From: Streptomyces eurythermus
Lineage (GTDB): Bacteria > Actinomycetota > Actinomycetes > Streptomycetales > Streptomycetaceae
DNA: 64,000 nucleotides
Direction of reading: 5' to 3'
Assembly (NCBI RefSeq): GCF_014649115.1
Contig: NZ_BMSK01000006.1
Coordinates: 349,367-413,366, forward strand
Made by a program: the position numbers and the translations under genes. Of this stretch, positions 62,913-64,000 are shown piece after piece (the first letter of the stretch is position 1; each line of letters opens with the position of its first letter). Under the pieces are notes generated by a model. The model did no database searches. It saw only the letters and a program-made list of their open reading frames with translations, and was not told where the DNA came from.

Positions 62913-64000
62913 GTGTCCAGTCCCCGCCAGAGCCGCCGTCCCGGCGTCGGCCAACCGCCCGCCCCCGGCCGGACCCCAGCCCCGGCCCCCGCCATGACCC
63001 CGGTTACCGATCCCACCGATGCCCATCCCCCCGGCGCCCACCCTCCCGTGGACGCCGGCGCCGACCAAACCGGCTGCCCGGCCGGTGACGACCGCCACTC
63101 CTCGGCCGGTGACGTCACCCGCTCCTCGGCCGGTGACGCCACCCGGCCCGGGACCCACCCCGTGGACGAGGCGCGACCTCTGGGCCGGATCCTGCTCTTC
63201 GGCATCCAGCACGTCCTGGTCATGGCCGCCACCCCCATCTCGGCGATCTTCCTGATGAGCGCCACCCTCCGGCTCGGCAGCGAGCTGACCGTCGACCTGC
63301 TCTCCGCGGCCTTCGTACTGTCCGGCATCGGATCGCTGATCCAGTCGCTAGGACCGTGGAAGGTCGGGCCGCGGCTGCCGTTCATGATGCTGCCGGGCGG
63401 CGCGCCGCTCATCCTCTTCCTCGCGATCGCCGAACAGCACGGCCTGCCCACCGCCACCGGCTCGGTGATCCTGACGGCGCTGTTCTCCCTCGTCGTCCTG
63501 CCGGTCTTCACCCGGCTGCTCAGGTTCTTCCCCGCCCTCGTCATCGGCACCATGATCGTCATCGTCGGGGTCAACCTGGTGAAGGTCGGCGCGGTGCTCG
63601 TCACCGGACAACCCGGCACGCCCGGCTTCGCCGACCCCGTCAACCTCGGTCTCGGCATGGCGACGATCGGGTTCACCGTCGTCTTCCACCTGCTCTTCAC
63701 CGGCGTCCTGCGGCAGCTCGCCGTGATGCTCGGCCTGCTAGCCGGTGCCGCGCTCGCCGCCGTGACCGGCGCGATCGACGCGAGCGGTGCCGGCGGCGGC
63801 GGGCTGGTCAGCCTGCCGCGGCCGGCGCCCTTCGGCTCACCCGTGTTCCATCTCGTCGCCGCGCTGCCGCTGCTGCTCTACAGCCTGGCCTCCATGGCGG
63901 AGGCCACCGGCCAGACGGTCATCAACGCCGAGGCCGTCGGCAAGAAGATCGACCGTCGCACCGACGTGCCGAAGACCGTCCGCGGTGACGCGCTCACCTC
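62913..64000 (+). CDS. NCS2-family nucleobase permease (truncated by window end)
   Basis: A plus-strand frame open to the window edge. The first ~85 residues are Pro/Thr/Asp-rich and include an RHSSAGDVTRSSAGDAT repeat. From about 63180 the membrane domain begins with ILLFGIQHVLVMAATPISAI, then ten or so hydrophobic segments with LPFMMLPGGAPLI and VVFHLLFTGVLRQLAV, and the NCS2-characteristic SMAEATGQTVINAEAVGK. NCS2 proteins import uracil, xanthine or uric acid by proton symport. The GTG at 62913 has a GGAG seven bases upstream; an ATG at 62994 is also possible. The C-terminus is missing. Confidence 0.85.
   Translation, partial: MSSPRQSRRPGVGQPPAPGRTPAPAPAMTPVTDPTDAHPPGAHPPVDAGADQTGCPAGDDRHSSAGDVTRSSAGDATRPGTHPVDEARPLGRILLFGIQHVLVMAATPISAIFLMSATLRLGSELTVDLLSAAFVLSGIGSLIQSLGPWKVGPRLPFMMLPGGAPLILFLAIAEQHGLPTATGSVILTALFSLVVLPVFTRLLRFFPALVIGTMIVIVGVNLVKVGAVLVTGQPGTPGFADPVNLGLGMATIGFTVVFHLLFTGVLRQLAVMLGLLAGAALAAVTGAIDASGAGGGGLVSLPRPAPFGSPVFHLVAALPLLLYSLASMAEATGQTVINAEAVGKKIDRRTDVPKTVRGDALT

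Noticed and set aside
62807..63700. 297-aa minus-strand frame at the right end
   Set aside because: It is antisense to the membrane segments of the NCS2 permease, which are clear on the plus strand and run off the window.

Overview
The window is chromosomal DNA from a high-GC actinomycete, almost certainly a Streptomyces. The codon usage is extremely GC-rich, GTG starts are frequent, genes overlap with ATGA or GTGA junctions, and the gene families (roh-type operon, GH54 arabinofuranosidase, RsbU-like phosphatase, FkbH-type PKS-NRPS cluster) are typical of the genus. I saw no tRNA, rRNA, CRISPR array or insertion sequence.

Layout. (1) 26-1490: a MarR regulator divergent from rhodanese and YceI-family stress genes. 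(2) 2286-11599: a seven-gene, translationally coupled operon whose first four genes match the azomycin (2-nitroimidazole) set RohP/RohQ/RohR/RohS. They are followed by a Rieske-PRMT-like methyltransferase fusion, a giant His-rich multicopper oxidase and a DsbA-like protein. (3) 11888-17881: an NAD-binding epimerase-like protein, a spore-photoproduct-lyase-like radical SAM protein, a LysR with a divergent alpha/beta hydrolase, and a TetR with a divergent SnoaL-like gene. (4) 18091-25293: sugar and sugar-acid use, comprising a secreted GH54 arabinofuranosidase, a perfect CebR-type box in front of a 49-codon remnant, a secreted SGNH hydrolase, an SSS symporter, glucarate dehydratase and 5-dehydro-4-deoxyglucarate dehydratase. 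(5) 25730-27005: a cytochrome P450 followed 6 nt later by a 20-codon gene for MAASMRRIFSNKPARRWYWY, with a perfect Shine-Dalgarno and a terminator hairpin. This is a candidate P450-modified RiPP locus that standard gene callers would miss. (6) 27070-28806: a PAS-GAF-PP2C phosphatase.

(7) 29609-53073: an NRPS-PKS cluster. A free ACP, FkbH-like protein, acyl-ACP dehydrogenase and 3-hydroxyacyl dehydrogenase should make a hydroxymalonyl-type extender. Three megasynth(et)ases follow (PCP-C-A-PCP, C-A-PCP, KS-dead AT-ACP-C-A-PCP-TE), with an acyl-AMP ligase, a divergent KAS III and an ABC-2 exporter. Several of these proteins carry in-frame tandem-repeat expansions. (8) 53162-55602: OsmC peroxiredoxin, ADP-ribosylglycohydrolase, LLM oxidoreductase. 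(9) 58986-55783: a tightly overlapping four-gene operon (EF-hand protein, isocitrate/isopropylmalate-dehydrogenase-like enzyme, isochorismatase-fold hydrolase, LCMT-family methyltransferase) with no obvious known product. (10) 59280-61439: a cyanate locus, cynR-cynT-cynS, in which the carbonic anhydrase gene carries two frameshifts. (11) 61566-64000: a Sua5/TsaC threonylcarbamoyl-AMP synthase and a truncated NCS2 nucleobase permease.

Functional calls rest on motifs read by eye and on knowledge of the families; no database search was run.
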